From: Paramacrobiotus richtersi
Taxonomy: Eukaryota; Tardigrada; Eutardigrada; Parachela; Macrobiotidae
Assembly (NCBI GenBank): GCA_034698045.1
Contig: JAQGAU010000004.1
Span: 1-64,000, forward strand
DNA length: 64,000 nucleotides
Reading direction: 5' to 3'
Shown piece after piece: positions 25,440 to 38,629 of this stretch. Within the stretch, counting starts at the first letter, position 1; every line of letters starts with the position of its first letter. Below the pieces are notes generated by a model. It saw nothing but the letters and a program-made list of their open reading frames with translations. It had not been told where the DNA came from and did no database searches. The position numbers and the translations under genes were made by a program.

Positions 25440-26130
25440 AATGTCAGATACTGTTATGCACACAAGTGGTAATTCCGTTCTGCAGCGTGTACTGGATGTT
25501 GGGCTTGCGGATATGGATGTATACCGCCTTCCAGGGCTTACGAGGATCAAGGACATCATCAATAAAGAAACTGACTTTTGCGGTTAAACGGCAAAAAATG
25601 AAGGCTTCCTGTCCACCTCGCCTCGTTTCAAGAAGTCCGTTCCGAATGAGAGAGCCTTTTTTGGCCCGTCAGAATTCGTGAACCATCGTCAGCAAGTGCA
25701 AAATGCTCAGACTCATATCCGAGCGGCATTTGGCAGCTCCACTGTTCGACCGTACACTTCGCCGTATGCGTCCTCAAATCCGGCACCGAATACTTACTCC
25801 ATAGTCCATACCGGCATCCATCCCGGTTACTGTTCGAGGAAGCCAGACAAAAAAGGACCGGAATAGAGTGTTTCCTTGGCAGGGTTGGAGGATATGCTTT
25901 AAACGGCAACTGTGACAAGATAATTGTTTTCACTGTTCGGCAAATAATACGAAGTCGTATAGCGAAAATAATACTAGCAGCTCGGTAACCTGCGAAGAGT
26001 TTTCTTCCAAAAACGCTAACATTCTCGACAAACTACCAGTCAATGTAGAAGATCGTGATCGTGCATTTCCCACCGAAAGTGCCCAACCCCAACAGACGAC
26101 TTCTGTCTCCCAATGCACCGAGGACGTTAA
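25440..26130 (+). pseudogene. decayed coding segment, possible SHIPPO/STPG-type protein
   Basis: On the plus strand, readable pieces follow one another. VLQRVLDVGLADMDVYRLPG is followed by TRIKDIINKETDFCG and a stop. Then come FLSTSPRFKKSVPNERAFFG and YTSPYASSNPAPNTYSIVHT. The pattern of a serine-rich phrase, an RF, a basic run, and Pro-Ala-Pro-x-x-Tyr resembles sperm-tail PG-rich (SHIPPO) repeat proteins of cilia, but the match is loose. An in-frame stop and the lack of splice borders suggest decay. The piece runs into the dispersed repeat at 26170. Confidence 0.25.
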
Positions 26131-26169
26131 CTAGCACCTCTCGCCCGACACGAAGAAGGAGCTGCAGTG

Positions 26170-26840
26170 CAGCTCTGGCGTTGCTGTCCTAAATCTGGCT
26201 TTTGCTAACTACTTGTGTGTTTAACATTTTTGTGTTATTTGTTTTACCGTTTTGTTGCTGGTGTTGGAAGTTGACAAATTATAAGGGAATGCTATTCTTG
26301 GCATCCACTGATGACATGTTATGCAAAGGACATTTTAACCAATGCTTATCTTTTACTCGTGCTTAGTTTAGTTCACTTTGTCAGGCTATAGGTTATGTTT
26401 GTGGCGTGATGTACGTACAGTTGTACTGACAATTAAACAACTGGCACGTAGAATGATGCCCCATGAACGATCCTAACCGTCAGTACACATTGCAGTGCCG
26501 TGCAACACTGGATGTCGTAAGTTCAGTGTGTCTTCTGCTAGCCACATAAGATAAACATTTACTAAGCTGAGAGAGATAACTGGGCTATAACTGGGCATAT
26601 CTGATATATTTTCCGAGAATAACAAAAAGGTCAAGTGGCGTGCACCATCCGGCTCACGTTGTTGCTGTTTGGCGGTCCAGCCTCCGCTTCGTCACGGGAC
26701 TCGGTCTCCACCACGACAACACAATCTCCACCACAACTTTCATATAGTCCACCAGAAACCAGTCGGACCATGGTGCTGCTGTCGCAAAATATCCCAAAGC
26801 TCTACGCTGCACACTGAGAAAGACATGACCTTTGCAGCTT
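26170..26840 (+). repeat. dispersed repeat, copy 2 (longest)
   Basis: The first 430 bp match 21880-22330. The following 240 bp match 40565-40790 in inverted orientation: a shared GGTCTC(C/A)ACCACGACAACA segment, then AGTCCACyAGA and TGCTGTCGCAAA. The shared part can be read as protein (SRDSVSTTTTQSPPQLSYSP here, ESVSTTTTLSYSPLDP in the inverted copy), so the family may once have been coding. I cannot assign a superfamily. Confidence 0.55.
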
Positions 26841-26869
26841 TTCTTACACGTTAATTTTGTTGTATGTAT

Positions 26870-27020
26870 AAGCTTTATACGTTTTGCTCGATAATTGTAA
26901 TACAGCCCAAAAAACTAAAGCTCGTTCATCTGTGTATCGCAAAATGTATGTTATTGTTTCAGGCAGAAAAACCATACTTTATGCAACATGGGTTAAAGCT
27001 GTATTTACTGGATGCTTCGA
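26870..27020 (+). repeat. diverged repeat shared with 38505-38620
   Basis: Both places share CGTTTTGCTC, then TACAGCCCA, then CCATACTTTATGCAACAT in the same order and spacing. Identity is partial. Type unknown. Confidence 0.45.
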
Positions 27021-27029
27021 TATGCCATG

Positions 27030-28180
27030 CGGTAGCGCGTTGTGTTTCTAACTTATCAGATGGTGCAGTATCGTGAATCACACGGGCGTCGTGCTCGTTA
27101 TTGTACTAGCAAAAGGTCACAGACGAACGGGAACAAGCTTACGTTTATGGTAGTCACTTTTATTGCAAAATTACAATCCAGGAGCTTCACAGCACTTGGC
27201 GAAAGATTATTACAAATTTTGGTGCAATATATCTGTTAGTGCGTTATAGCCATGGCGTGTTCCAAAAATACTGCATTATGTCCGAAAAATTTAGCGCTAT
27301 ATGTATAATCTGATGTTTGACACTTCCTCATCATTACCACAAACAGCACATGCTTCTATGCTCAAACAGACTGAAAAGCTGCCTTCTTCTCAAGCTGGAA
27401 ATCCAATTCGCAATAGCGCAGCCCCGGGTTCGTTAGTTGATGTTGGTTCGGTTTAATTACACCACCCACTGGATGGTCCAAATCCTAGAAACACATTGAA
27501 CACATTCCAAATGCCAAATGCCAAAGCGGAAATGTCGATACAGGAGTTTCAACTGTGGCTGTGGGACTACTGTACGAACAGTTCCATCAAACAGCAGGCT
27601 CCTGCCATTGTCGCGCGATCGCCGCAGGCCCGCGGCACTGCGCCATCGACGCGCTGACTCGCTGAGTGCCTGGCTCTGAATCGAACCGCGTCATCTCGGA
27701 TCCGGACCACTTAATGACCCTCAAAATCTGACTTTTACCAGAATTCGTGCTACTTGAAATTCTGTTGGTAGAACTTGTCGTTGATTTGTGCACCACAGCG
27801 AAAGCAAACAACAAACAGAATTACAGAGAGCGAAGCGTTTAACAGCCAGCCAGTACATTCTCAACGCGTACACTAATTCCTGATATGGACGAAATACTAT
27901 ATAACCCTAGATTATGTTAATAACGATTAATTATGTTTATTAATCATCGATGTTTAAGAGATCAGAATTATAGAGCAAATGAACTACAAAACCTAGAGCG
28001 TAGCCGATGGCTCCATTCAAAACCTTTCTCTTTTTAAAATAACCGCAAATGAAAACCGTCCGCAATGTAAAAAAGTCGGCGAAACTGATCCGCCCGATAT
28101 TAGGGATCGCTTGGTTCAACTACCACTGTCAGATATAGAAACAATATTTTAATGGACTATTGTTCTCTTAATTACTAGCG
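27030..28180. other. non-coding stretch
   Basis: A plus-strand reading around 27540-27650 (MSIQEFQLWLWDYCTNSS) is protein-like but short and isolated. A segment near 27645-27700 weakly resembles an inward-facing end of the 3994-7339 element family. I found no matching target duplication for it. Confidence 0.3.
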
Positions 28181-28189
28181 AGTGGTTCG

Positions 28190-28290
28190 GTCTGAGCCAG
28201 GTTTTAAGCGCTGTCGGTGCGAGTCAAAGATTAAGTGGTTCGAGTTACAGCTCGAGTCCGATACTCAGTGCGGGACTGTAGTAGAACTAA
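28190..28290. repeat. solo or diverged right end of the 3994-7339 element family
   Basis: Contains CGAGTCCGATACTCAGTGCG next to repeated GAGTC motifs, matching the right end of the 3994-7339 element (GAGTCAGACATTCAGCGCGG) with several changes. The sequence to its right (28310 on) resumes a repeat also found at 38240, so it probably marks an insertion into that repeat. Confidence 0.45.
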
Positions 28291-28309
28291 TCTGGGTAAA
28301 TTTTTGAAG

Positions 28310-28520
28310 CGCTCTATGGTGCATTTTTGTTGAAGATTTCGTAAGTTAAATTCGACGAATGTGGTACTGAAATGCGGAAGCATTGCGGTTAGCAGACATT
28401 TCTCTGTATAATCAGATGCACAATTATATTATCATAATTACAGCGTGCTCGGTTGTGCATAATAACTCAAATAACCAAATTTAAAGGTCGCCGTATCTGA
28501 TGACCCAGTAAGCTCAAGTC
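28310..28520 (+). repeat. diverged dispersed repeat shared with 38240-38470
   Basis: Shared blocks in order: GCT(C/T)TATGGTGCATTTT, an AAATTCGA(C/G) stretch, AATTT(A)AAGGTCGCCGTAT. Partial identity, same orientation. No coding. Confidence 0.5.
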
Positions 28521-28681
28521 TGACAACGGAGGTGGTGACCTTACAGATTTTCGACGGGAAGGCCCTCATTGCAAATGGCGTATTATGGATTAGAAGATGA
28601 TTTTTCGCGGATATTTAGTTTTCAGTAACATATGTGCTTCGATATGGACCGGAAGTTGGGATGTGCTGCATACTATAGCTT

Positions 28682-28717
28682 GCTACTCTACTACTCTTAC
28701 TACTCTTACTACTCTTA
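28682..28717. repeat. microsatellite (TACTCTTAC)n
   Basis: A run of TACTCTTAC units, slightly imperfect at its left edge. Confidence 0.7.
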
Positions 28718-28719
28718 AT

Positions 28720-31700
28720 TATATTCCTGTGCCAACAAATTGAACAGGCTGTGCAGCGTTTGCAGAGGGTAAACATTTTGAGCACTGCGCAAGGCATGCA
28801 TGCATACCAAGATACCATGATAGTTGGTATCTGAGTCGACTGCATTTGTGCAGCAAACGAAACACGGGAATTCTTCTCATCGTCCGAAAATAATAAGGAA
28901 CGCAGTACATGGCTTACTTGTAACGAAAGGGCTGGTAAAGGTACTTGCAGAATTGTACGATGCGCGTCACAAAAAAGATCAGAGCAGTTCCCGAGGCAAT
29001 GATCCAACTTTTCAGTTCGCGAATTTAGCAGGACTGCATTCAGTTTAATCCGGGTAGCACAAGCGTATGTTGTGAAACCAGTCGAAAATCTGTCGCGGTT
29101 CCCAGCAAATGCTGGACAAGCCACTGCGCACTGACCGATAAGAAAAAGGTCTTGAAAATGTGTCTTAAACCGATACAAGCGCTACTTATTCGCCTACTGC
29201 TAGTAACTAAGCTGGAAATTTGTAACCCCATAGCAACCTTTGCGACTATTTGGCAAAAGTGGCTGAAGCATCGTCGGAAAGTGCTGCACGAATCTTAGAA
29301 CACCGGTTATTAAAAAGCGAATTTATCTGTGTTTTCGATTCTATAATACTGTGATTATATATCCAGATCTTGTCTTGTATAAAAATCTCGCGTGATTTTA
29401 AGGGCATCATTCCTCGCTTTAAACAACTGAAACCAACCCGGGTAACTCTTTGCGATCATAACAAGCATACTATCTGGTTCCCTGCGTACATTCGTTGACC
29501 TACACCGCGCTCGCACCATAAGGTCATGGCATTACATTTCGCCTACATGAACCAAGGAATCGTGGTTAATGTCACCAGTCGAGTTATTTTTGGATTATCT
29601 TCATACGAGCTTTAAACATACATTTTAGTACTGTTGCATGGATTGTACGACGGGCACCAAGTGTCAGCGAGGGGTCGTGCACATGGCCACGTCGAATATC
29701 CCAGTAGTAATGTTTTCAAAAAGGAGCAGATAATGTCCTGGTTTCCGAACTGGAAAATGAATGCATGCTAAATAACACGTCAGCTTTGCCGTGATAGGGT
29801 ATGTAAAAAGAGTCAGTAGATTGATACACTTAATTTCGTGCGGGTTATAAAGGCGGCATAGTATGGGCGCACATTAAAGCTACACACACAACTGTACATT
29901 AATGCAGTATTATGCAGAGACCGAACAACGTAGTACGGGTGGGAAAGCGGCGTATACGGCACCATCGAATTACTGAAGGGCGTTCAGTCTTATACGTATT
30001 TATCCTCGAAAAATCGTTTTGTCGTTTTGTTATTTCGTTTCCATATTCACTAGAGTTAGCCAAAAGGGCACAAGTGGAATTCTGATTTTTTATACCAGTT
30101 GCGTTAACTGAATGTGTTAATTAAGCTATGTTGCGATAATTGTAGTATTCATGATTGACAGAATGATAAAAAATAATATAAAATTAAAACACTTCACACC
30201 CAAAAGTTTTAGTAGCGGTTGAAATATGCTCTGTGCAGTGCAAAAGTTATAAGTGCATACTAATACATAAGCTCATAAATTGCATGTTGGTTTTATGCAC
30301 TCGTTCGATCACTCGGTGTAACGAATTGATTAGTAATAATCGTGAAGATTCAGGTATCGAAGAAAAACGTATATGTAGTTACACGTTTGTAATGTGCATA
30401 TCAACACTGTATTTCGTGGGCAGCCGAACCTTTAAATGTTTAAAGATAATTTTCCGCACCGATTCTTCGGAGGCATGGATTCTCACGAGCCATGCAAGGT
30501 ATTTCTGCGCCCACGGGAGCATACGACACCGGTATGGAACTGTGCAAAAGATTGCTTCTGGTGGACCGCGTGCTATGTTTTTCCTGTACTTATTGTATTA
30601 ACATTCGGTTCCTTATGTGCGAATAGCTTTGGTTACGTTGACAGGTTACCGTCTGGAAGCGGAAGTTGTGGACTACTGGTTCAACTGGAGAAAGAAGTCG
30701 CCCGGGATCAGCAAAACTGTGACAGTAATATGCTTAATTAAATTCCCGACTCCAGAATAATGGATGATTTCCATACCAAATTCAAAGTGAGGTTCTTAAG
30801 TTTCGTTAATGCTTATATGTACCGGTTTGAATTCAACCCGCTGTTCCTTTATCATATATTTGTGTTTTAATATTTTTCTCTGCTGTGCATGCCGTACGAC
30901 TGTACGGGTTACACTATTCAATACTAAACAATCACATAATAAAAAAAACACGTCTTCCGTTTGTTTGGATGAATTGACCGTTTCCAGAACACACGTTCCT
31001 TTATCTGTTTTCCAGTCAGTACAAATAGAAATGTTCGGTGGAGCGGGATTTTCAGTCGGAAAAACGTCTTAACCAAATCCTCATGAACCACGAGAAAATG
31101 ATTAACCAGTATATATGTGCAGTTATATATGCAACGCTGCGCAACGAAATCCGCTGGATCTATGTCCGCTACAAAGGTCAGCATACATATTGATGGGGAA
31201 AAATCGTAACTATAATTTATATGCCTAACTGACAAATTATTGACTAGTTTTTTAAGCCATAAATAACAGTATTCGCGCTTTATTATTTTGTCCAAAATAA
31301 TTAAAATAGTTTTATGCGAAGCGCGATTAATTTGAATTTACCGCAGATTTACTAACATCAATCAAGCCCGGTAGCTTTAAATCCATGCATGTTAGTTTGC
31401 ACAACTGTACGTAAATTCGATTTCATTGTTTTAATTTGGTTTGCCTAGGTTTAACCTTTTTTTAATGGTCATCTTGGTTTGGCCAGCACATGCATAACAC
31501 AGCAGTGTTGAACCTATAATTATGTCCTATTAGAACGCTTTCGCCATAGTGATGTGTAGTATGTTCTACCCAAGAAAAATAGACTGGAAGTGGAAGGTGA
31601 ACCGAATTCATCTTGACGAAACAATGTCCAATGCTTTTTTGCACAGACGTGTTGATTCCTTTATGCGGCACGTATGTATTTGGGTTTAGCAGTGCTGTTT

Positions 31701-32310
31701 AAGGTGAAACATGGCGTAATTTATCAGTTAATGTACAGCATCTCGCGCGCAACCATTTTCTTCACAGATCCAGGTCAATCAAGATTGTTCTCAGAGAAAC
31801 AGTGGAGCATCTTGGGCGGGACCATTAACTAATAAAAAACGGTATGTAATTCTGAAATATGTAACGAGAATGGTTCTGATACGGTAAACCCATTCTACGT
31901 TATGTTTGTGGCTGAATATACTGTGCTGGTGTACCATCACATAGATACTCGTAAAAGATCATATAACAGTTTTACAACGCGACAACAGCCCGAGTTTCAT
32001 ACCAATGACCTTTATATAAATGACCATGCATTACAATGACACATGTGATTTTTGATTTTTGATTACATTGGCAAAGGTCACAGGTAGCAAGTTGTGAAAA
32101 TAATGAGTAAATTAAAATCGTGGTTCCGCGGTTGGTTTACGCTCTGTATCCACCTTTTCCACTGTTTCTTTTACTGCGTCACCTGATTACCTTCGTCGGC
32201 GCTGCTTGCTACACAGAGGTACTGAAACGTTACCATGTGGTTACACAAAACTGGTTTTAGTGCCTTACGTTTGACAATTCAAGTTCCATAGTTTACGTTT
32301 ATCTTCTTGC
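28720..32310. other. stretch without an assignable gene
   Basis: A plus-strand frame at 28824-29048 (RNAVHGLLVTKGLVKVLAEL in its middle) is helical and protein-like, but I recognise no family. The overlapping 187-codon minus frame looks like its shadow. A plus frame at 30436-30741 has one hydrophobic segment (ACYVFPVLIVLTFGSLCANS) and could be an exon of a membrane protein. No splice-consistent partners were found. The rest is AT-rich. Confidence 0.3.
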
Positions 32311-32324
32311 CAAGTACGTAACCA

Positions 32325-32372
32325 GACCGAGTCAAGCATTCAGCACGGAGATAATCGTGGGTCTTAGCACGA
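32325..32372. repeat. solo or diverged right end of the 3994-7339 element family
   Basis: ACCGAGTCAAGCATTCAGCA matches the right-end core GTCCGAGTCAGACATTCAGC with a few changes. No partner end was found nearby. Confidence 0.45.
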
Positions 32373-33307
32373 ACGTTTCGCCTAAGCAGCCACCAAGCAG
32401 CACATCTAAGCCCAAAAGCACAACAAACGTAATTTTGCATAACAATTACTTCGCGCAAGCGTTAGCATAAGTATATCCATTACGTTTAACAGTTCGCATC
32501 TGTCCAGCGGTAATGTTCACTGCATTGACTACATTAGGAACAGCTCTCGACGTAATCCCGCTTCCCAAAAGGATCACAAATCAAGAAGAATATCGTGGTA
32601 GAATGCGCAGAAAAACAAAAAAAAAACTTTACAAGAAAATTTCACTGCGTATAAGATGTGAGATTTCTCAGCATGAAGTTTGTGCCAAAGGAGGCTGCGA
32701 GTACTGCCGACTTATGCATGTTTACCGTGCGTCATACTGACAACAACAGAACAACTGAAATCTTAATAGGGCCGAATGCGACATTAGCCACAAACAAACC
32801 AAACTTGTAAACTGTTTTTTAAGCGAAATCACGGTTCTGGTTTCATTCTCTATACATAATGAGACGGTTCTAGAAGTTGCTGAAGGCTCGACTTATAATA
32901 AAATTTCGAGAAAAAGATTTCTTTATTCTGGCTACGGTCTAGCGTATTTCCGGTTGGAAGGCGGTTCCAGGAGATGGCTAGGTCTGATGATCGTCGCACC
33001 GGCATACCTTTTTTCTGGAACCAAGAAATTTCGAAGTTGTTTAGCAAACGCACATACAGACACTATTAAAGCTTTCTCCATAAAGTGCAATTACATTCTT
33101 TAACCGACAAGATGATAATTCATGAACTACAATAAGAACCACATATAGTTAAGCCACTATAGATATAGCCAAATACGTATATAATATATTTTTCCGTCCG
33201 GTAATTCGCATGAACTTTTTATCGTATATCAACGAGTCAACGACAGCGATTAAAAATTGCATACCCAATGGTGGCTGCAATAATTCCTATTCTTTCATGG
33301 AAAAGCT

Positions 33308-33355
33308 CGCAATAACGCATAGTGGAGGTAAAATCGCAATAACGCATAGTGGAGG
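33308..33355. repeat. 27-bp unit tandem duplication
   Basis: CGCAATAACGCATAGTGGAG occurs twice with identical sequence, at a 27-bp period. Confidence 0.75.
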
Positions 33356-33442
33356 CATTGAGCTTGGGTTAACAGCTGTCGACATGCAGCTTCAGATAAA
33401 GGACATGCAAAGTGTTTCACGGAGGTGTAAATTTAACAGATT

Positions 33443-33730
33443 GCACGCGTATAAAACACGCGTTATACTTATATTTAAAACAGTTCATCCAGACAGTAAT
33501 TCGTAAATAAAACGAACAAAAACAAAACAAAACAACGGTTTTTAAACAAAAATCTGAACACAAAGCACTTATGAACCGGGATTTGTCAGCGCGACAACGC
33601 GTGTCAGAAAGAACAGAGTGTATAATTTCGGTCGCATCATCTCCAGCTTATCAATAACTGCATTTCGAAGAAGAAGAAGCCTGGAAATAAAGCTCTTATA
33701 ATAGGGCGACAGTATTGCTGTAATATATCA
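33443..33730 (+). repeat. diverged repeat block, left half (partner 42606-42865)
   Basis: Shared markers in order: TGCACGCGT, GTTCATyCAGA, TATGAACCGGGATTTGT, CATCTCCAG, GGCGACAGTATTGCT. In the partner copy this block runs straight into the block that here starts at 35826. About 2.1 kb (33731-35825) therefore separates the halves in this copy. Confidence 0.6.
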
Positions 33731-35825
33731 TACAAGAAACACCTTCGGCTGTCGCCTCAGGGCCTTCCCATGAACTGATAAATCCGTACCAAACGTAAAA
33801 ATTCCGTCGGCCGTCGGTTTTGCCCACCCGGACCCTCGAGAATCCTTTGAGAGAATCCGCCGAACATGTAACTAATGGAAATCCGTACAATTTTGTCGAG
33901 AGCTATGCTAATTTTGATCAGTTTCCCTCGGACTTTTGCCGGCCGTATTTGATAATCGCGGTTTTATCCAGACAGTTCCCGGGTGCCACTAGATATAATC
34001 AGTTGTACACGGACACTTTTTCGCGCCGGCCACTTTGTAATGGGTTTTATTTCGACACTTGACACTTTAACGGCGCCAGCTGATAACCAGTTTGAGCTGA
34101 ACGCTTGTGGAGAGCCACCAGATGCTCAGTTTCGGCCGGAAACTTCTGAAGCCCAGTTCATGATTGTTTTCATCCCTGCATGTTCCACCAATTCTATAAA
34201 ATCGGCTAGACTGACTCCTGCTGGGTACCATGCCCAGGCGGAACAATCTGGATGCCAGTGGTCATTTAAGGTCGCTCGGTAGAAGCGTGCGGATAATACT
34301 GGTTTTCTTCTGGGGTCTGGGCAAAGTGCCCGGATGAACCCGATTACCTACGAAGCTACAGCAAAAGTATCAGAATGACCTTTGAGCGGTGTCGCAGTGT
34401 CGGTATAGCAATTTCGTGGGAAAAACCTTCCATGGGGACTACATTTACACTGGACGGAATTTTCGCCCCTCGAGAGGAACTGGCAGTCCCAGACGGTCTT
34501 TCGGCGGCTGGGAACGTTTAGACATCCTGTTCGGTTAAAGTTACCACTCTCAGTTTGATTTCTTCGTTACTTGTTTTTTCGGTCAATTGCTTTGACGTGC
34601 AGAGGGTTCGTGTGCTTGCAAATTTGTAGTATCAACTGGTCCGTTCGAATGCTACTACATTTTATGTAGTGAAAGCGCTATGGTGCTGTTTGAAATAGTT
34701 CCTGAGACCTGCTTTGCGAGATCGCATCATTTGGTGTTGTTTCGATTAGAATTATAGAAGTACGCATCCTTTTGCTTACAGTACACTGAACATTGTCATA
34801 AGATCATTTTAACACCTGACAAAATGTAGTTAAGATTTTGTTCTCTCTGTACAGTCCTTTATTTTTAACGAGTATCTATTCATTTTTTTGCTGTTTATTT
34901 AAAATGATGTATTAGTGGCGTTGAACTGTAACATGAAACTTCTCATCTTGTTGCGTAGACAGTTGTAGTGCTGTTCGGCTGCAAAAACTATTATCTGCAT
35001 GCCAGTTTCATTATGCGTGCCGGAAAGAGTTTCCGAATCCCCGTTTGATCGCATAATTAAGCACAATATCGTAGAAATAGTGTCCAAAATTCGTGAGCTG
35101 GATAAATGCAGTAATATTTTGGCAAAAGCTGTAATAATTCCGAAATCAACCCAAATTTTCGAAAGGCTGCTGGTAAACGTGAACGATTTTCTTAACGCAA
35201 AAGGTATAGCCAGATGTAGCCCGGTCCGGTTTGGTCGCTGGTTATTTTGCCTGTGGCAAATTTTTTCGGAGTTCGAAAGTCCCGGTGTTGAAGTATTGTT
35301 TCTGCTTTCCGTACCATATACATCTACTGTCTGTCTAAATCCTAAGGTAAACTAGCGATTTATGCCAGTTTTATTACAATATAGGCTACTTCAATCTGCA
35401 GGCTCACTGGCTGGACCAGTAAGAACAAAACTTGTTCTATTATGTAGGGTTTACGTTTGATAATTTTTCCGTGACTAATTCTGATTATACCTACATACGT
35501 GATTATTTTGCAGTTCCGACTGGATACTTTGATTAGGAAAATAAATCTGATCATAGCAACGTTGGGTTGTTAATATTCGTATACTAATGCATTGTACTTG
35601 GTACGTAATCGTTGCGTTATGTGTGGTACATTTAGTGCATGAAAATGTAATTTTTTCCTTCTTTGTACTGCCCAAGCGTTTCTTTCAAAATCAAATGTCA
35701 TGTGCAACCGTTTTGACCTAAGGTCTATCCAATCGTATAATCTACTCAAGCGGAGCTTGTTTGGTGTGGGAGATTTCGTGGTCACCGGACGGAGTTCCGT
35801 AATAGGAACTAGTACTAGATAGTCA
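33731..35825. mobile_element. about 2.1-kb insertion splitting a repeat copy
   Basis: Inferred from comparison with the uninterrupted copy at 42606-43160. The left 800 bp (about 33800-34530) are GC-richer and hold many short look-alike units (AATTCCGTCGG, AATCCGCCG, CGGCCGGAAAC, GACGGAATTTTCG). They could be degenerate inverted arrays, but I could not align clean termini. Two open frames (33820-34062 and 34999-35355 plus) have no recognised domain. Element class and exact borders are unknown. I do not see a clear target duplication. Confidence 0.4.
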
Positions 35826-36331
35826 TTATTTTAACGTTTTTCCTTTTGCTTACGTTGCAGCAAATCATGCACAGATATTGCGCAACACTCGTTGCCTGGA
35901 AATGCTTTTAACGATAAGAACGTTATCCTAGCTAATCCACAGGAATTGCAAACATCAATATTGATGCTTCCTGAGCATTATCTAAGACGCACCATGCCTA
36001 TTAGCACTGTGGTTGTGTGGGCGTTGCATATGGTACTTACTTCAGAATTCAGTGGTACGGAATCCACCATCTTCGCATGTTTATCTCGCAGGTTAGTTGC
36101 ACAGGAAACATTCTGACGGACGCCACCATTAACCAGGATCAAGGTAAGGCTTTCGGGACTGATATTCAACATGCTACAGTTTCCGCGTAGCCCGTAATTA
36201 CGCAAAATAAACGGCTCATCAAAACCCGTTGATACCATGTTGCAGGCTCCAACGTAGAAAAAATGTCGCACAACCGTGGTTTCCCCTGCAAAATCCGACA
36301 GGTTGACGCCGTTACATAGACGTTCAATCAA
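35826..36331 (-). pseudogene. decayed, duplicated coding-like block of unknown family
   Basis: The minus strand is open for 117 codons at 35978-36331 and Cys/hydrophobic-rich (FFYVGACNMVSTGFDEPFIL, then NAHTTTVLIGMVRLR). Past one stop, the same phase continues to SIINIDV-like and FPGNECCAISVHDLL sequence, ending in a possible GTAAGC donor at about 35855. The partner at 42895-43160 keeps AHVTTALTGMVRLK. The plus strand gives an alternative reading (YLRRTMPISTVVVWAL, partner CLRRTMPVSAVVTWAL) preceded by a possible acceptor TTGCAG in both copies, so the coding strand is not settled. No family was recognised. Confidence 0.35.
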
Positions 36332-36339
36332 CGGTGGCT

Positions 36340-38230
36340 ACATTATATATTCGACTAACAGTATACGTATGGAAGTGATTTCCGGGTTGCGGATGTGGCA
36401 CAAGTACTAGTGCTCGTACCGGCACAACTAGTGCACTGCCACAGATTCTCCGAGGGAATGAATGGTAAACACGCCGCACCAATGTATAATTCTTTATAAT
36501 TTAAGAAATGCATAGTCCAAAACATCTGCTTTACGAAAAGGATGCGGTACAGTAATCTCTCTTTTCACCATAAAATACTAAATTAAGTAGTTATGTCTCC
36601 TCATACGACCTTTGCACTACCATTTGCTCGTTATACTGCCAGTTCGCTATCTTACCGCTCCTCGGACAACCTTTTCGACACTACCATTGACTTTTTATTC
36701 TACCATATCGAAAGCTGTAACAAGCAGTTATAAGTTATGACACTAGAAAGACGCTACGTGTTCAGTTACGGCAGTAATCGACTGATTAGCTTGTTGTAAT
36801 TACAGCTTGTGTGCTGAATATGTCACCTGGTTAGTGGTTTATTATTAGATCTTCCGCAACACGCTGTTTAAATAAAGGAAAGGTCCTTCCGTTAATAATT
36901 GATTCATCGATCGCACCATATGAAATATATGCTAAGATTTATTCTTTACGGACATACTTATATCCACATCCGAACGTAGTGACAGTAGCTGAGATATCCC
37001 TTTTGACAGAAAAGCATGTTCCCATCGAGGCTAATGATAAAGTATTTGCAGGCTTGAAGCCAAGATTCTTGCATGTGCGCTGATGCTTAAAGCAAATACG
37101 ATCATATTTTTGTAAATATTTTAATGACATAATATGAAACCAAGGACATAGTACAAAACACCGCGAGGGAGTGTTGATCTAAAATATTTTGAAACGGTGA
37201 ATGCAGAAGAGGTGGCAGTTTTCTATGGCAATAAAAAAATACCTGCCAAAGATGAAGAACTGAACAATAAGATTATCTGAAAAAGAGATGGCAGACGCAG
37301 TCGCGGTCTTTGACTACTTCAGTAGGGGTAAACTAATTCAAATCGGATAGCAAACAAACCATGCCAGAGAAGGTCATTGATGTATAACAAGACGTTATCC
37401 TATATCGTTATCCTGTCCTATGGTGGAAAGGCTGAAGAAAAGTCGGAAACTGCGTATTGAGTTGTTGTTTTAGGTTACATTTGGCGAGTCCCGCAGTACT
37501 GCGATAGAACACTAGAAGTGCATTACGACAACATCCAGTTTTGAGCCTGAAGACTAGATTCTCACTTTTAAACATCTGTAGTACATGTCACTGTCAGATC
37601 TATAGGCTTGAATTAAGTAGCAATAAATAAACTTCGAACCTTTTTAACTGATACACTTTCAGAGGTGATGATGGCTCTTAATAGATACCGAACGCGCACA
37701 TCTCACAGCCTACGGCAAAACTGCATTTTATTTCCAGCTTTAATTTTCGCGAAATTCCATTCCGCATACGTATACAGTATATACGTGGCTACCATTTACC
37801 ATGTATTCCGGGTTACCTGTATGTGTAAACTGGAGACAGCTCCTTTTGTATGGATTTCACGTTTTCACCTAAGGGTAACTTTCATTAGAAGGCAAGAGTC
37901 TTTGATGTGAAACAGTACTCATCCAGACAGTTTTATTATTAGTGGGTTTTCATGTGACCTGTTGTAGTGACGAACGGAATCGCTTGTCAGAAATACTTCA
38001 TCTGAAATTGTGCGAATATTGCACAAATCTAAAGGCAATGGCGAAAAAGGTTAACTGCACACTTCCCGGTTATCTAAGATTATTTAGGAACTCGCCAGGA
38101 GTGCGGAAATGTCGGATAACCAAGGAATATTGACTAAGACTGCGGAACTGTACTGCAGAAACAGTTGCAGCAAATTGCCTGTCTCTGCCATCGTAACCGC
38201 AGCATCTCGCGTTCCTTGTCACCGATGTTG
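36340..38230. other. AT-rich non-coding stretch
   Basis: Nothing recognisable. The short frames have no domain. Confidence 0.4.
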
Positions 38231-38239
38231 TAGGACTCA

Positions 38240-38620
38240 TTTGGCTGAGTTTTTGGAACGCTTTATGGTGCATTTTAGTTCAAACTCTGTGATCGAAATT
38301 CGAGGATTGTGGTCTACAAGCACGTAAACATAGGATTAGTAGGAGTTTCTGTTTATCATCATTTGCATAATGGTATAATGATAACGACTGTACAGTTTGC
38401 TTTAGTATTAACTCTAACACCCAAATTTTAAGTCGCCGTATACTGCCGTATTTGCTTGATGCAGTACCAAGCATGATGTTGATTTTTTAGTGAAAGATTT
38501 AACGTTTTGCTCAATGTAAGTACAGCCCATAATTGAAGTTTCTGTGTGTATAAATATATATCACATCGTATTGTTATATGCATGAGAGCCATACTTTATG
38601 CAACATAATACACAATACAA
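38240..38620 (+). repeat. composite of two diverged repeats
   Basis: 38240-38470 matches 28310-28520, and 38505-38620 matches 26870-27020, both in the same orientation. The two repeats are adjacent here but apart elsewhere, so either they form one larger unit or one landed by the other. Confidence 0.45.
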
Positions 38621-38629
38621 CATATTGCA

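Noticed and set aside
28615-29178. 187-codon minus-strand open frame
   Set aside because: Cys-rich without a domain; it runs through a microsatellite and antisense to a more protein-like plus frame (28824-29048).
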